Positions 8,501 to 17,025 are shown, counted from the stretch's first letter. The stretch is DNA of 64,000 nt from Dyadobacter sp. CY323 (GCF_021390245.1 NZ_JAJUXH010000005.1:62001-126000); one strand, 5' to 3'. The notes: generated by a model from the sequence alone, not told the origin. Translations and numbers: made by a program.

Positions 8501-9223
8501 ATGACGGGTACGCTTCCTGGTATACGTTTCATCGCAATTGACGACAACCCGCTGGACCTGCTTTTCATCACCGAATTTTCGAAAGCATTTCCGTTTCTTA
8601 TACATTGTGGCACTTACCAAAGTGCCCTGGAAGGCTTCGAGGCCCAGCAGTACATCAAGCCCGATCTGGTTTTTCTGGATATCGAAATGCCGCAGATCAG
8701 CGGTATTGATCTCTTGCGAAAAATAAGAGAGGATGTGAGTATGGCGGTTTTTATCACCTCCCACCCCGAGTTTGCATTAGAGGGTTTCGAGCTTTCTGCA
8801 TTGGATTATATACTGAAACCGCTCACGGAAGAACGGTTCGCTCAGGCCGCGCGCAGGATCCGGGAATATTGGGAAATGAAGCAAAAATCGCAGGCATACG
8901 AAGTGCTTTTTGAGAAGGATATTCTTACCATTAAAGAGGGTCATAATCACGTCAGACTAGCCCAGCGTGACATTATTTATCTGGAAGCAATGCAGGATTA
9001 TACCAAAATCGTGACCCCGAATAAAAATTACATGACACTTTCTTCTTTGACATACTTCATGGAGCAGCTCCCGGCCGACCGGTTCCTGCGGGTTCACCGC
9101 AGCTATGCCGTTTCAGTGGGCCAGATTAAGGAACTCCGTTACTCGGAACTGTTGTGCAACAATACCATTATTCCGGTTGGTAAAACGTACCGCTCGGCGA
9201 TCGCTAAACTGCGGTTTAGTTAA
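8501..9223 (+). CDS. LytTR-family response regulator
   Basis: A two-component response regulator of 240 residues. The receiver (about 5-120) has the acidic pair in IRFIAIDDNPLD, the phospho-acceptor Asp in LVFLDIEMP and the lysine in YILKPL. The LytTR DNA-binding domain (about 140-238) shows the family core IIYLEAMQDYTKI and FLRVHRSYAVSV. LytTR proteins bind direct-repeat promoter elements and often control surface or stress genes. The frame extends upstream to 8432, but the ATG at 8501 places the receiver strand at the usual distance. No histidine kinase is adjacent; LytS-type partners usually are, so this is an orphan here. Next on the same strand is a membrane AraC regulator. Confidence 0.88.
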   Translation: MTGTLPGIRFIAIDDNPLDLLFITEFSKAFPFLIHCGTYQSALEGFEAQQYIKPDLVFLDIEMPQISGIDLLRKIREDVSMAVFITSHPEFALEGFELSALDYILKPLTEERFAQAARRIREYWEMKQKSQAYEVLFEKDILTIKEGHNHVRLAQRDIIYLEAMQDYTKIVTPNKNYMTLSSLTYFMEQLPADRFLRVHRSYAVSVGQIKELRYSELLCNNTIIPVGKTYRSAIAKLRFS

Positions 9224-9234
9224 AAAAATCAACC

Positions 9235-9351
9235 TTACCATTCCAGAGAAAGCAGCGACACCGCCTTGTCTGAAAGTCCATTAATCAGAACTTCTGCAAG
9301 CTTGGCATCCTCTGAATCATGAAGAGCTTGCCTGATAGCCGCAACTTCCAT
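9235..9351 (-). CDS. Possible 38-residue small protein
   Basis: A short minus-strand frame of 38 codons between the LytTR and AraC genes. Its product is soluble and helical, with acidic and alanine-rich stretches (MEVAAIRQALHDSEDAKLAE), ending SLLSLEW. No family is recognised. It might be a small protein or the tail of a lost gene. Composition is the only support, so confidence is low. Confidence 0.22.
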   Translation of the reverse strand: MEVAAIRQALHDSEDAKLAEVLINGLSDKAVSLLSLEW

Positions 9352-9405
9352 TCAGATATTAGATAATAGCTGCTGTCTATTCGAAAATGACCCTATTTTT
9401 GTTTT

Positions 9406-10476
9406 ATGAATGAAGGTAAATACATCCTGTTTTTCTTTGGGGCATTGGGGGCATTTAATGGCCTGATACTCGGTACTTACTTCGTTTTTTTCTTTCGCAA
9501 AAGAAACCTATCTAGTTTTTTCCTCGGTTGCCTGCTGCTCGCACTGAGTATCCGGATCGGTAAATCGGTATTTGTGTACTTTAATCCCGAGCTGCCGAAA
9601 ATTTACCTGCAGATCGGGTTGTCCGCCTGTTTCCTGATCGGCCCCGCGCTGTATTATTTCGTGCGGGCTACTACGCAGCAAATCAACGACCTGCCTTCGA
9701 AATGGAAGTGGCAGATCGCGGCGCTTGTCGGCGTAATCTTCCTTTTCGGTATTTTGGTACCTTATAGTACCTATCCGGCGGTTTGGAATAAATACGTGAC
9801 CAGAGGCATTTACACCGTCTGGTTCATTTACATTCTCGCCTCGGGTGCGCTTTTGAATGAAATTTTCGTCCGTTTCATCCGGGATAGAACGGCGACGGTG
9901 CCATCAGAAAAGTGGCTTTTGTCGATTTTCGCCGCGAATGTCATCATTTTTATCTCGTTTTCGCTGGCGCTGTTTTTCGGCAAATTTTACAACACCTATT
10001 TCGGCGGCGCGCTCGTTTTCTCGTTCGGACTTTACAGCATGATCCTCATGTACCTGATCAAAGGAAAAGCAGACGGGTTGTTTTATGTAAAACCTTTAAA
10101 GAAACCAGTCAGGCAGGTTGCAGGAACAGATGCTTCGCTCGTTCTTGAAAAGCTAAACCACGTCATGACCGCGCAAGAACTTTTCAAAAACCCAAACCTG
10201 ACATTAAGCGAACTGGCAAAATCCGTCAACGTTACGTCTCACCAGCTTTCGCAGATCCTGAACGACTCGGCCGGGAAAAATTTCACTTCGTATGTAAATG
10301 GGTTCCGCATTCAGGAAGCGTGCCGGATGATGGAGGCCAACCATCCATTTTCGGTGGAAGCGATCGGATACGAGGTGGGGTTTAATTCCAAATCCACATT
10401 CTACACATCTTTCCGGAAGATCAAATCGACTACGCCACTCCTGTTCAAAGAAGGATTGGCAAACACCGCCACTTAA
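9406..10476 (+). CDS. Membrane-anchored AraC-family regulator
   Basis: A 356-residue regulator with a membrane N-terminal half and an AraC-type DNA-binding C-terminal half. About seven hydrophobic segments occupy residues 5-225 (for example ILFFFGALGAFNGLILGTYF and IYTVWFIYILASGALL). The double HTH spans about 250-350: LTLSELAKSVNVTSHQLSQI and IGYEVGFNSKSTFYTSFRKI. This 7TM-AraC layout is common in Bacteroidota and is thought to sense an outside or membrane signal directly. It lies 145 bp before an outer-membrane receptor gene on the same strand, so control of that gene is a reasonable guess. A TATTTTTG box sits only 5 bp before the start codon, too close to serve as its promoter. Confidence 0.87.
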   Translation: MNEGKYILFFFGALGAFNGLILGTYFVFFFRKRNLSSFFLGCLLLALSIRIGKSVFVYFNPELPKIYLQIGLSACFLIGPALYYFVRATTQQINDLPSKWKWQIAALVGVIFLFGILVPYSTYPAVWNKYVTRGIYTVWFIYILASGALLNEIFVRFIRDRTATVPSEKWLLSIFAANVIIFISFSLALFFGKFYNTYFGGALVFSFGLYSMILMYLIKGKADGLFYVKPLKKPVRQVAGTDASLVLEKLNHVMTAQELFKNPNLTLSELAKSVNVTSHQLSQILNDSAGKNFTSYVNGFRIQEACRMMEANHPFSVEAIGYEVGFNSKSTFYTSFRKIKSTTPLLFKEGLANTAT

Positions 10477-10578
10477 TAACCTATTGATTTTCAGTAAATA
10501 CAATAATTTCCGTGTACCGATTTATAAATCAGTACGCCCGTTACAGGAAATCCGAACGCTGCCCACCCGTCCCCATTT

Positions 10579-10587
10579 TACATTTGC
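10579..10587 (+). promoter_or_regulatory. Candidate -7 promoter box (TACATTTGC)
   Basis: TACATTTGC matches the Bacteroidota -7 consensus TAnnTTTGC and lies 35 bp before the ATG of the outer-membrane receptor gene, giving a leader of about 30 nt. No clear TTTG -33 box stands at the expected 17-23 bp upstream, so the call is weak. Confidence 0.35.
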
Positions 10588-10621
10588 CCCCGTTCATTTT
10601 CGGGTAAATCAAATGTAGTTT

Positions 10622-13015
10622 ATGTTCAAGTTTCTTTTCGCGTTAACACTCTCGCCGGCCATCGGGATTTGTTCTCTTTTTGCCCAAACCAGCATAAAAG
10701 GTTTCGTCTCGGATAGTGCCAGCGACACCTCAATCAGTTTTGCGAATGTATCGCTGCATGTCGCGGAAGGAAATGCAATACGAATGACAAGTCTGGCTGA
10801 CTCGGCCGGTTACTTCGAGTTTGCAGGAGTAGCCGACGGCAGCTACTTACTTCGGATATCGTCTTTAGGTTACCTTGATTATTCTAAAAAACTATATGCA
10901 ACAGGCGCACAACCGAATGTGGAACTTGGGCGGATCGCATTGCAGCCTGACGTTACCATGCTCAATGCGGTAACCGTAAAAGGAGAAAAGCCCGCCGTCC
11001 AATTCCATTCCGACCGGACTGTACTCAATATTGCCGGCAACCGTTTTTTCAAATCGTCCGCCAACCTGATGGATATTCTCCGGAAAGCACCGGGCGTGTC
11101 CGTCAATCCTGACGGCGCAATACTATTAGCGGGCAGAAATGCGCCCGTACTTTTTATTAATGGTAAACCAATGCCCATGAGCGCCGACGAAATGCTGGTT
11201 TATCTGAACGGACTGAACCCAGAATCCATCGAGTCGATCGAGATCATCACGAATCCTTCTTCCAAATATGATGGTCAATTCCGGGGAGTTATTGATGTCC
11301 GGTTGAAATCCGACCTTACGAGTGGCTGGAAAGGCAGCCTGAATTCCAGTTTGCGGCGCAATGTGTATTCTTCCACGGACAACAATTTAAGCCTTTTTTA
11401 CAGGACAAAAGGGCATACGTACAGTGTTCGCGCCGCGCACGTGCTGGGCAATGATTATTATCAATACAATGCATTCCAGCGACTGGCCAGCAAAAATTAC
11501 ATGATCACCCGCACCGTTACCAAAACTTCAAACAACAATCCGACCATTCAGGCCACCGCCGATCTTTCGCTTAAAAAGAACCGGCATCTCGAATTGTCAT
11601 TAAAAGCCTATCAGGCAAACCGCAACCTGCTGACCAACAATACTTTGACATTTAAGGATTCACTTCGAAATAATGTCGTGGGGATTAACCAGACAAAAAA
11701 TCAGGCAACTCCCAAGCAACGGAACTATGCCGCAAATGTGGGTTATGACATGGATTTCAAAGCCAGCAAACTTTCATTTTTTGGGTCGCTCACCCACATT
11801 TCCAACCGGCAGCAGGAGGATATCCGGATTAGGGACGAGCTCAAAGAAATGCTCAGGAGTTACTGGAAGACAAAACTCCACAACCAGGTGCAGATCCGGA
11901 CCATTCAATCTGACTATGTGAAAACCTTGAAAAACGGCCGGCTGGAATCGGGCGCGAAGTATTCTTTCATTACCACAAACAATGATCTAAGATATGATAC
12001 GCTCGCAAAAGACAAGCGTTTTACGGCGGATGCAGGACGTTCCAATAAGTTTTTATACTACGAATACATTACAGCCGGGTACGTTTCCTACGACTTTAAA
12101 CTGAATAAATATTCGTTTAATGCAAGCCTCCGCGCCGAGCATTCACGCACGGTTGCAAATGCAGTCACGCAAGGTGGGGTGCAAAAAAGAGATTATACGA
12201 ACTGGCTGCCAGGGGCCACTATTTCTTACGCATTCGACAAACTGGACCAGATAAGCCTGTCATTCACCAGGCGCATTACCCGTCCGGATTTTGATCAGCT
12301 AAATCCTTTCCGTTTTTATCTGAGCCCATTAAACTACCGGGTGGGCAATCCCTACCTGCGCCCGTCGGTTGTGAGCTCGTTGCAACTGCGTCTGCAAGTC
12401 AGGGATTTCAGCGCCACCGTTGTTGCAGGCCGCGAAAAGGATCTTATGGCACGCTATCCCGAATACAATCGTGTTACCAATGAATTGCTTTACCTGGGTA
12501 TGAACGTGCCTTTCAGCGACTTTGCGAGTCTGGAATCCAGCTACACTTTCGCCATTACAAACTGGTGGAAAACCATGCATTCGGCCGGCATTTACTACCA
12601 CAAACAGCAAATGCCCTACCTGGGAAAAACGTACGCGATTGGTGTGTTCGATTACTCTGTCAATGGCAGTCAGACTTTTTCGCTGCCGAAAGGAATTACC
12701 GCAGACCTGACGTACCGGTACAAATCAAAAAGCGGCAGCAGTCTTTACCGGATCAAATCGTTCGGATCGGTCGACATCGGCGCTCAGAAATCCTGGCTGG
12801 ACGGAAAATTAAGTACCAAACTCAATTTTTATGATCTCTTTTATACACATCACTTAACACTGGTTTTTCGGGAGAAAGCCATCATGGATAATCAATTATC
12901 ACATCGTTTCAGAACGCGGCGGGCAGTATTGGCGCTAATTTATAACTTAGGTGGTGCCACCTATCAGGCAAAAAGAGCCCGGACCAGTGAGGAAGAAAAA
13001 CGGGCAGGAAGTTAG
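10622..13015 (+). CDS. Outer-membrane beta-barrel receptor (carboxypeptidase-regulatory, plug, barrel)
   Basis: A 797-residue outer-membrane protein of the Bacteroidota TonB-dependent-receptor-like group. After a signal peptide (ends SLFAQ, about residue 22) come a carboxypeptidase-regulatory-like Ig module (IKGFVSDSASDTSISFANVS, about 24-105) and a plug (VSVNPDGAILLAGRNAPVLF, SIESIEIITNPSSKYDG, about 125-215). The large barrel that follows is of the outer-membrane protein beta-barrel family 3 type and ends near a typical aromatic strand. The plug's LLAGRNAPVLFINGKPM is the group's signature. It differs from SusC in lacking the long SusC barrel and a SusD partner. Such proteins often bind siderophores, peptides or small molecules; the ligand is not predictable. 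The upstream AraC gene may regulate it. Confidence 0.85.
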   Translation: MFKFLFALTLSPAIGICSLFAQTSIKGFVSDSASDTSISFANVSLHVAEGNAIRMTSLADSAGYFEFAGVADGSYLLRISSLGYLDYSKKLYATGAQPNVELGRIALQPDVTMLNAVTVKGEKPAVQFHSDRTVLNIAGNRFFKSSANLMDILRKAPGVSVNPDGAILLAGRNAPVLFINGKPMPMSADEMLVYLNGLNPESIESIEIITNPSSKYDGQFRGVIDVRLKSDLTSGWKGSLNSSLRRNVYSSTDNNLSLFYRTKGHTYSVRAAHVLGNDYYQYNAFQRLASKNYMITRTVTKTSNNNPTIQATADLSLKKNRHLELSLKAYQANRNLLTNNTLTFKDSLRNNVVGINQTKNQATPKQRNYAANVGYDMDFKASKLSFFGSLTHISNRQQEDIRIRDELKEMLRSYWKTKLHNQVQIRTIQSDYVKTLKNGRLESGAKYSFITTNNDLRYDTLAKDKRFTADAGRSNKFLYYEYITAGYVSYDFKLNKYSFNASLRAEHSRTVANAVTQGGVQKRDYTNWLPGATISYAFDKLDQISLSFTRRITRPDFDQLNPFRFYLSPLNYRVGNPYLRPSVVSSLQLRLQVRDFSATVVAGREKDLMARYPEYNRVTNELLYLGMNVPFSDFASLESSYTFAITNWWKTMHSAGIYYHKQQMPYLGKTYAIGVFDYSVNGSQTFSLPKGITADLTYRYKSKSGSSLYRIKSFGSVDIGAQKSWLDGKLSTKLNFYDLFYTHHLTLVFREKAIMDNQLSHRFRTRRAVLALIYNLGGATYQAKRARTSEEEKRAGS

Positions 13016-13370
13016 TTCGCAATGGAATTTAACAACTAATTCCACAATAAAATGTCCTAAAATTTCCACAAATCAGCATAAAACTAGTGAGGAACGAATT
13101 TTGCAGGGGACGTGACAAACTCGAACGTATACCTCACTCGCCAACTTCTTTTTCGATGCCCAGATTTGTAATTACTTTATCTGCAAGACAGGAAGACCTT
13201 TTTTTTGCCAAGTCTTTCAACATTGAATCTTCAACTCCCCCTTGTGAGGAACGGTTCATCGAAAACTTCCAGCAGTACAATCAAGGCTTTAAGGATGTAA
13301 AGGTTATCTCTTGCCTGGAATTTTCTTCGCCATACAGCCCGGGCTTTATGGATCAATAGAAACTCTTACT
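13016..13370 (+). other. Intergenic stretch with no supported gene
   Basis: Between the receptor gene and the first 43-bp repeat there is a frame of up to 90 codons (13087-13359, or 68 codons from an ATG at 13154). Its product resembles nothing recognised and has no promoter or conserved core. It is left as non-coding. A weak 7-bp inverted repeat (TGGAATT/AATTCCA) stands just after the receptor stop codon and could be a poor terminator. Confidence 0.4.
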
Positions 13371-13413
13371 TAATACGCTTTTCCCACCACAATCTTATCC
13401 CCGGAATCGTCTG
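13371..13413. repeat. 43-bp direct repeat, copy 1 (distal copy of the GH43 gene end)
   Basis: These 43 bases are identical to 14452-14494, which form the last 14 codons and stop region of the GH43 gene. On the minus strand this copy still reads DSGDKIVVGKAY followed by a stop (TAA here, TAG in the gene). No further GH43 sequence follows it, so it is only the gene end. It marks the left boundary of the toxin-like cassette, as attachment-site duplications do. Confidence 0.92.
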
Positions 13414-13438
13414 ACAGCATTTAGCTGGCTCTGACAGC
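13410..13438. repeat. Short direct repeat TCTGACAGC at the cassette edge
   Basis: TCTGACAGC occurs at 13410-13418 and again at 13430-13438, a 20-bp period, directly at the inner edge of the 43-bp repeat. Between them lies ATTTAGCTGGC, which carries a TTAGCTG heptamer also found in the repeats near 36.8 and 40.3 kb. It could be a recombinase-arm or regulator site, or chance. Confidence 0.5.
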
Positions 13439-13515
13439 GAGCGGGAAACAGCTGTTGATTTTATAATGGCAATTTCTTATTTTTACTAGCATCTTACAAT
13501 CCGATAGTTTTACAC

Positions 13516-13785
13516 ATGAGCAACGCTATTTCAGATACGAATATCCAGAAAGAACGGCATCTGATTACTGTTAGGGCTTTGCGTTCAAGAAATTTCAGAA
13601 AAAAATTACCTTTTTTAATCCTTTCCGAAAAACTGCCTGAGGGACAGGTATATCGCGAATTCCCCGATGGACGGATCGAAGTTCAGCAGGTTTCCTATGC
13701 GGGAGCCAGATTTGAAGCAAAGGTGATAGACGTTCTGACGCCTTCCGACGCTGATCAGATCCGGAAAGAGCATGAATTACTCTAA
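13516..13785 (+). CDS. Small partner protein of the zeta-toxin-like kinase (putative antitoxin)
   Basis: An 89-residue soluble protein with no recognised domain. It has a basic N-terminal half (HLITVRALRSRNFRKKLPF), a middle GQVYREFPDGRIEVQQV strand pair, and an acidic, helical end (TPSDADQIRKEHELL). Its last codons overlap the start of the kinase-like gene by 14 bp, so the two are translationally coupled. That order and overlap are typical of antitoxin-toxin pairs, but this protein does not resemble the known epsilon antitoxin, so the role is inferred from position. Small proteins with a similar F-P-D-G core are, to my knowledge, found beside zeta-like genes in Bacteroidota. The pair lies inside the segment bounded by the 43-bp repeats. 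Confidence 0.7.
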   Translation: MSNAISDTNIQKERHLITVRALRSRNFRKKLPFLILSEKLPEGQVYREFPDGRIEVQQVSYAGARFEAKVIDVLTPSDADQIRKEHELL

Positions 13786-14443
13786 TCCCACGCTTTTAGT
13801 AGTCTCCGGTCCTAACGGAGCGGGTAAGTCAACGCATATCCAGGCTATGCTACCAGCGGATTTTAATGGGATCTGGTCATTCGATAGAGATCAAACCAGA
13901 TCGGAATTTGAAGTCCTGCTCGCTTCCCAAGATATTCCTGTTGAGTTGATCCCAAAAAGAGCAAGTCAGTTAATGGAAGAGCGATTGGTTGTGGAAATGA
14001 AAAAAGCAATTCATGCCCAAAATCATTTCGTTCTGGAAACTCCGTTATCACACCCTGATTATTGGAAATACTTGGATGCGTTCGAAAACAATGGTTATCA
14101 GATTCAATTGAACTTTTTATGTCTTGATAAAATCAGCGACTGCGTGGCCCGAGTAGGTCAACGTGTGCTGGAAGGTGGTCATTATGTCCCGCCTGACACC
14201 ATTAGAGGTGTTTATGAAAAAAATCTTCAACACGTAAATGACTATCGGAGAACATTTAAATGCATAGAACTATACGATGGAATGAAATATCCTATTTTGT
14301 TGGCTAAGCTGGAAAATGATCAGGTAGTTTTAGCTTATCCATCAGCATTGCAAAAGGAATGGCTAGTACACCGAATGACATCCATTGCGCAAAAGATCAG
14401 TGCCTTTTTAGGCGAGCAGAGAACATCAGAAACGCAACGATAA
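13772..14443 (+). CDS. Zeta-toxin-like P-loop kinase
   Basis: A 223-residue P-loop phosphotransferase of the zeta-toxin/UDP-N-acetylglucosamine-kinase group. Walker A is GPNGAGKS (residues 13-20). The Asp pair in WSFDRDQTRSEFE and the ETPLSHPDYWKYLDAFENNG strand-helix fit the family. The substrate-side arginines lie in CVARVGQRVLEGGHYVPPDT, the best family marker, where GGH-V-P is typical. Zeta toxins phosphorylate UDP-GlcNAc and block wall synthesis, but many chromosomal homologues are uncharacterised. It shares 14 bp with the preceding small gene and ends 7 bp before the convergent GH43 gene. The gene sits within a segment flanked by 43-bp repeats and may be a laterally gained module. Toxicity is not shown by sequence. 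Confidence 0.85.
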   Translation: MNYSNPTLLVVSGPNGAGKSTHIQAMLPADFNGIWSFDRDQTRSEFEVLLASQDIPVELIPKRASQLMEERLVVEMKKAIHAQNHFVLETPLSHPDYWKYLDAFENNGYQIQLNFLCLDKISDCVARVGQRVLEGGHYVPPDTIRGVYEKNLQHVNDYRRTFKCIELYDGMKYPILLAKLENDQVVLAYPSALQKEWLVHRMTSIAQKISAFLGEQRTSETQR

Positions 14444-14450
14444 ACCTCAT

Positions 14451-15431
14451 CTAATACGCTTTTCCCACCACAATCTTATCCCCGGAATCGTCTGCTTCGA
14501 ACAGGTGCGGAATGCGGATTGTTTTTCCGCCGATGCTTTTGTGGCTGTGTAATGACATCAGTAACTTTCCTTCGAATGTTCGGAATAACATGCCGTGGCC
14601 GTAGTTCGGCGGAGTGATCGGTTGTTTTTCCTGAACCCAGGGACCATCCAGTGTACCGCTCGTCGAATAGGCAATACCCTGCGTGTACACATCATAGATC
14701 CAGCTTGTCCACAACATCCCGAGTTTTCCTGTTTTAGTCCGAAACAGCCACGGTCCGTCAGTTACTTTGTTCGGGCGGTCTGTGCCGTCCTTTTCCTTCT
14801 CCCGGCTCCATGGCGAATCACTGGCCAGAAACAGTATTTTTCCATCCCCGATCGTTCCGCTCAAATCAGGCTTCAACTCAATTTTTTCAATGGTTCCGTT
14901 GCCATTCTGCAGCCATTCGTGGCAGTAAACCATGTAAGGTTTACCGTCCGTATCCGTCCAGATCGTCGCATCCAACGTCAGTTTATCCGCGGGCAGGTAA
15001 ACGGGATCCTTCATAGGAACATAGGGCCCGTCCGGCTTGTCACTCACCAAAACATGGCTTGCGCGCCGATCCAGGTCATTTCCAACCCGGATAGCCTTAT
15101 TTGTGAAGGTGGCAAAATTGTAGTATTTGCCCTGATACGCATGCAGCTCCGCCGCCCAAACCATCGGCTTCGGCCCCATCCAGGATTGCGGATCGGTCCG
15201 GATCACCTGATATGGCCCGGTCCATTTTCGCAGATCTTTGCTTTTCCATAACCTTCCGCCCGTACCCGTCATGTAATACATGGATGTTTTCTTGTCAGCC
15301 AGAATAAACGGATCGCTCAGGCGTATGGAATCCAACGGAACGTCTGTTTTTAAAACTGGTTCTGCATTTTGTGAATATCCGGATATCAGATTTGCCAGCA
15401 GTATTACGCAAGTCAATGCTAATTTTCTCAT
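14451..15431 (-). CDS. Secreted glycoside hydrolase, family 43-like
   Basis: A five-bladed beta-propeller glycosidase of the GH43 type, 326 residues, with a signal peptide (ends SGYSQ, about residue 21). The catalytic-base Asp lies in IRLSDPFILADK and the pKa-tuning Asp in LDATIWTDTDGKPYMVYCHE. The usual general-acid Glu of the EGP motif is Asp here (KVTDGPWLFRTKTGKLGMLW). GH43 enzymes typically cut arabinan, xylan or galactan side chains, so this is probably an arabinofuranosidase- or xylosidase-like enzyme exported to the periplasm or surface. Its last 14 codons are duplicated 1,081 bp away at 13371-13413. The divergent neighbour is a serine hydrolase. Whether the Asp variant is active should be tested, although related Bacteroidota proteins appear to share it. 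Confidence 0.85.
   Translation of the reverse strand: MRKLALTCVILLANLISGYSQNAEPVLKTDVPLDSIRLSDPFILADKKTSMYYMTGTGGRLWKSKDLRKWTGPYQVIRTDPQSWMGPKPMVWAAELHAYQGKYYNFATFTNKAIRVGNDLDRRASHVLVSDKPDGPYVPMKDPVYLPADKLTLDATIWTDTDGKPYMVYCHEWLQNGNGTIEKIELKPDLSGTIGDGKILFLASDSPWSREKEKDGTDRPNKVTDGPWLFRTKTGKLGMLWTSWIYDVYTQGIAYSTSGTLDGPWVQEKQPITPPNYGHGMLFRTFEGKLLMSLHSHKSIGGKTIRIPHLFEADDSGDKIVVGKAY
14452..14494. repeat. 43-bp direct repeat, copy 2 (authentic GH43 3' end)
   Basis: The resident copy of the 43-bp repeat. It carries the last codons and most of the stop codon of the GH43 gene, and is identical to 13371-13413. It is the right boundary of the cassette: the pair spaces the element at 1,081 bp, copy to copy, and encloses the two-gene toxin-like operon. 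Confidence 0.92.
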
Positions 15432-15492
15432 TGTATGTACATGAATGTGAAGTCGGAAACCGGATATTTACAGGGATATAAAAAATAGCTCG

Positions 15493-16935
15493 ATGTCCCG
15501 AAGATCAAAAGCAGCCTGCATACCCATTATCCTCCTTTTCTTATTGACTTATCTTGAAGCGACTGCGCAGGATAAAAGTGTTCATCTCAAAATGCTGTTT
15601 GACACTCTGAGCCGGCGGGGGAACTTTAATGGGTGTGTTTTAGTGGCGGAGCAAGACCGGATCCTATTTCAGTCGGCGTATGGTGCGGCCAATAAAGAAA
15701 ACAACAGGCTTTTGACCAATGCATCCACTTTCGAGCTGGCTTCCGTCTCCAAGCTTTTTACCGCCACCGCAATCATGCAGTTAAAGGAAAAAGGCCTGGT
15801 ATCCTATGACGATTCGCTAAAAAAATTCTTTCCGGAACTACCTTACAAAAGCGTCACCATCCGGCATTTGCTCACAAATACGTCCGGGATCGAGGATTTC
15901 CTGGCATGGACCGAAAATGACATCGACATAAAACGCATTAATAACAATGCGGATATCATTAAAAGGCTGGTCGCCAAAGCCAGGCCCACCGCATTTGAAC
16001 CCGGTTCAGAGGTACTGTATTCGAACACCAACTATGCGTTACTTGCCAGCATTGTCGAGATGGTTTCTGGCCAGAGTTTTGCCGGCTATTTAGCCCGGAA
16101 TATCTTTTTACCAGCCGGCATGACCACCACGAAAGTGTATTCCAGACATTCGGATGAATCGCCAAAAGCCTATGCTTTTGATTATTCATGGGACGGGAGC
16201 CGAAATCAGTTTATCAGAACGGATAGCCTTAAACGCTACACGTATCACCTGGCTGGCGTTTATGGCGCTTACGGGGTGATCAGTAATACCGGTGATTTGT
16301 ACAAATGGGACCAGGCGCTTTCCAAAAACCTGCTGGTGCGTGAATCCACTCTCAAAGAAGCGTTACAACCCTTTATTTTAAATCAAACAACCCGTTTTGG
16401 TGAAGTGACGCCCGGAATTCCGTATACGTTCGTCTGGCAGCTTTTGCCGGGCGATCCGGGATATCGGGATATGTTTGCACCAGGTGGCTATGGAGGCTAT
16501 ACTTCGTTGATTGTCAGGAAAGTATCCAGAAAACAAACCGTTATTCTTTTATCAAATATCAACGACGCCTGCGATGTAATGACCATCATGGACCCTATTG
16601 ACCGCATTCTCGAAGGCGAGCCAGTTAGCTATCCCGAAACGATCAGGCAGAGCCGGGGCATCCGGCTTTCACCGGAAAAACTGAGCACATTTCAGGGTAA
16701 ATACGTGTCGCCGGAGAATCCGGCTCAAACCATGACCATCACCTTTTCCGGAGGCAATCTTTATGCAAAAAGTGGCGACGCCATGGAACAAAACGTATTT
16801 CCAGAGTCAGCAAACACCTTCTTTTTAAACAATACCACCCTCAAACTCGTCTTCGAACCGGATGCCGCCGGTCGTGTAAATCAACTTAAAATAGTTAATC
16901 AGGGAATGCGATTCATGTTGATAAAAGTCAGATAG
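15493..16935 (+). CDS. Serine hydrolase, beta-lactamase class C/penicillin-binding-protein fold
   Basis: A 480-residue exported serine hydrolase of the beta-lactamase/esterase superfamily. A signal peptide precedes residue 27 (ends ATAQ). The active-site S-x-x-K is SVSK (Ser84, Lys87) in FELASVSKLFTATAIMQLKE. The Y-x-N is YSN (Tyr176-Asn178). The third motif, usually KTG, appears replaced by GGYGGYTS (about residue 335), which is common in esterase-type members. The last 100 residues form a separate small beta-rich domain of the DUF3471 type. Family members include D-aminopeptidases, esterases and peptidoglycan-active enzymes; few are true beta-lactamases. It is a lone gene, divergent from GH43. 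Confidence 0.85.
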   Translation: MSRRSKAACIPIILLFLLTYLEATAQDKSVHLKMLFDTLSRRGNFNGCVLVAEQDRILFQSAYGAANKENNRLLTNASTFELASVSKLFTATAIMQLKEKGLVSYDDSLKKFFPELPYKSVTIRHLLTNTSGIEDFLAWTENDIDIKRINNNADIIKRLVAKARPTAFEPGSEVLYSNTNYALLASIVEMVSGQSFAGYLARNIFLPAGMTTTKVYSRHSDESPKAYAFDYSWDGSRNQFIRTDSLKRYTYHLAGVYGAYGVISNTGDLYKWDQALSKNLLVRESTLKEALQPFILNQTTRFGEVTPGIPYTFVWQLLPGDPGYRDMFAPGGYGGYTSLIVRKVSRKQTVILLSNINDACDVMTIMDPIDRILEGEPVSYPETIRQSRGIRLSPEKLSTFQGKYVSPENPAQTMTITFSGGNLYAKSGDAMEQNVFPESANTFFLNNTTLKLVFEPDAAGRVNQLKIVNQGMRFMLIKVR

Positions 16936-17025
16936 ATTTTGGTTGCGGACATTTATAAAATGCACCAGGTCATGTCCAACTTTAATTTTATTACTCTATA
17001 AACTCTATATAGTTTATGATTTTTA

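Noticed and set aside
9394-9401. TATTTTTG promoter-like box before the AraC gene
   Set aside because: It is only 5 bp before the ATG, so transcription would begin inside the gene.
13087-13359. 90-codon plus-strand frame after the receptor gene
   Set aside because: No start context, no conserved core and no family; probably chance. It lies next to the 43-bp repeat but has no clear link.
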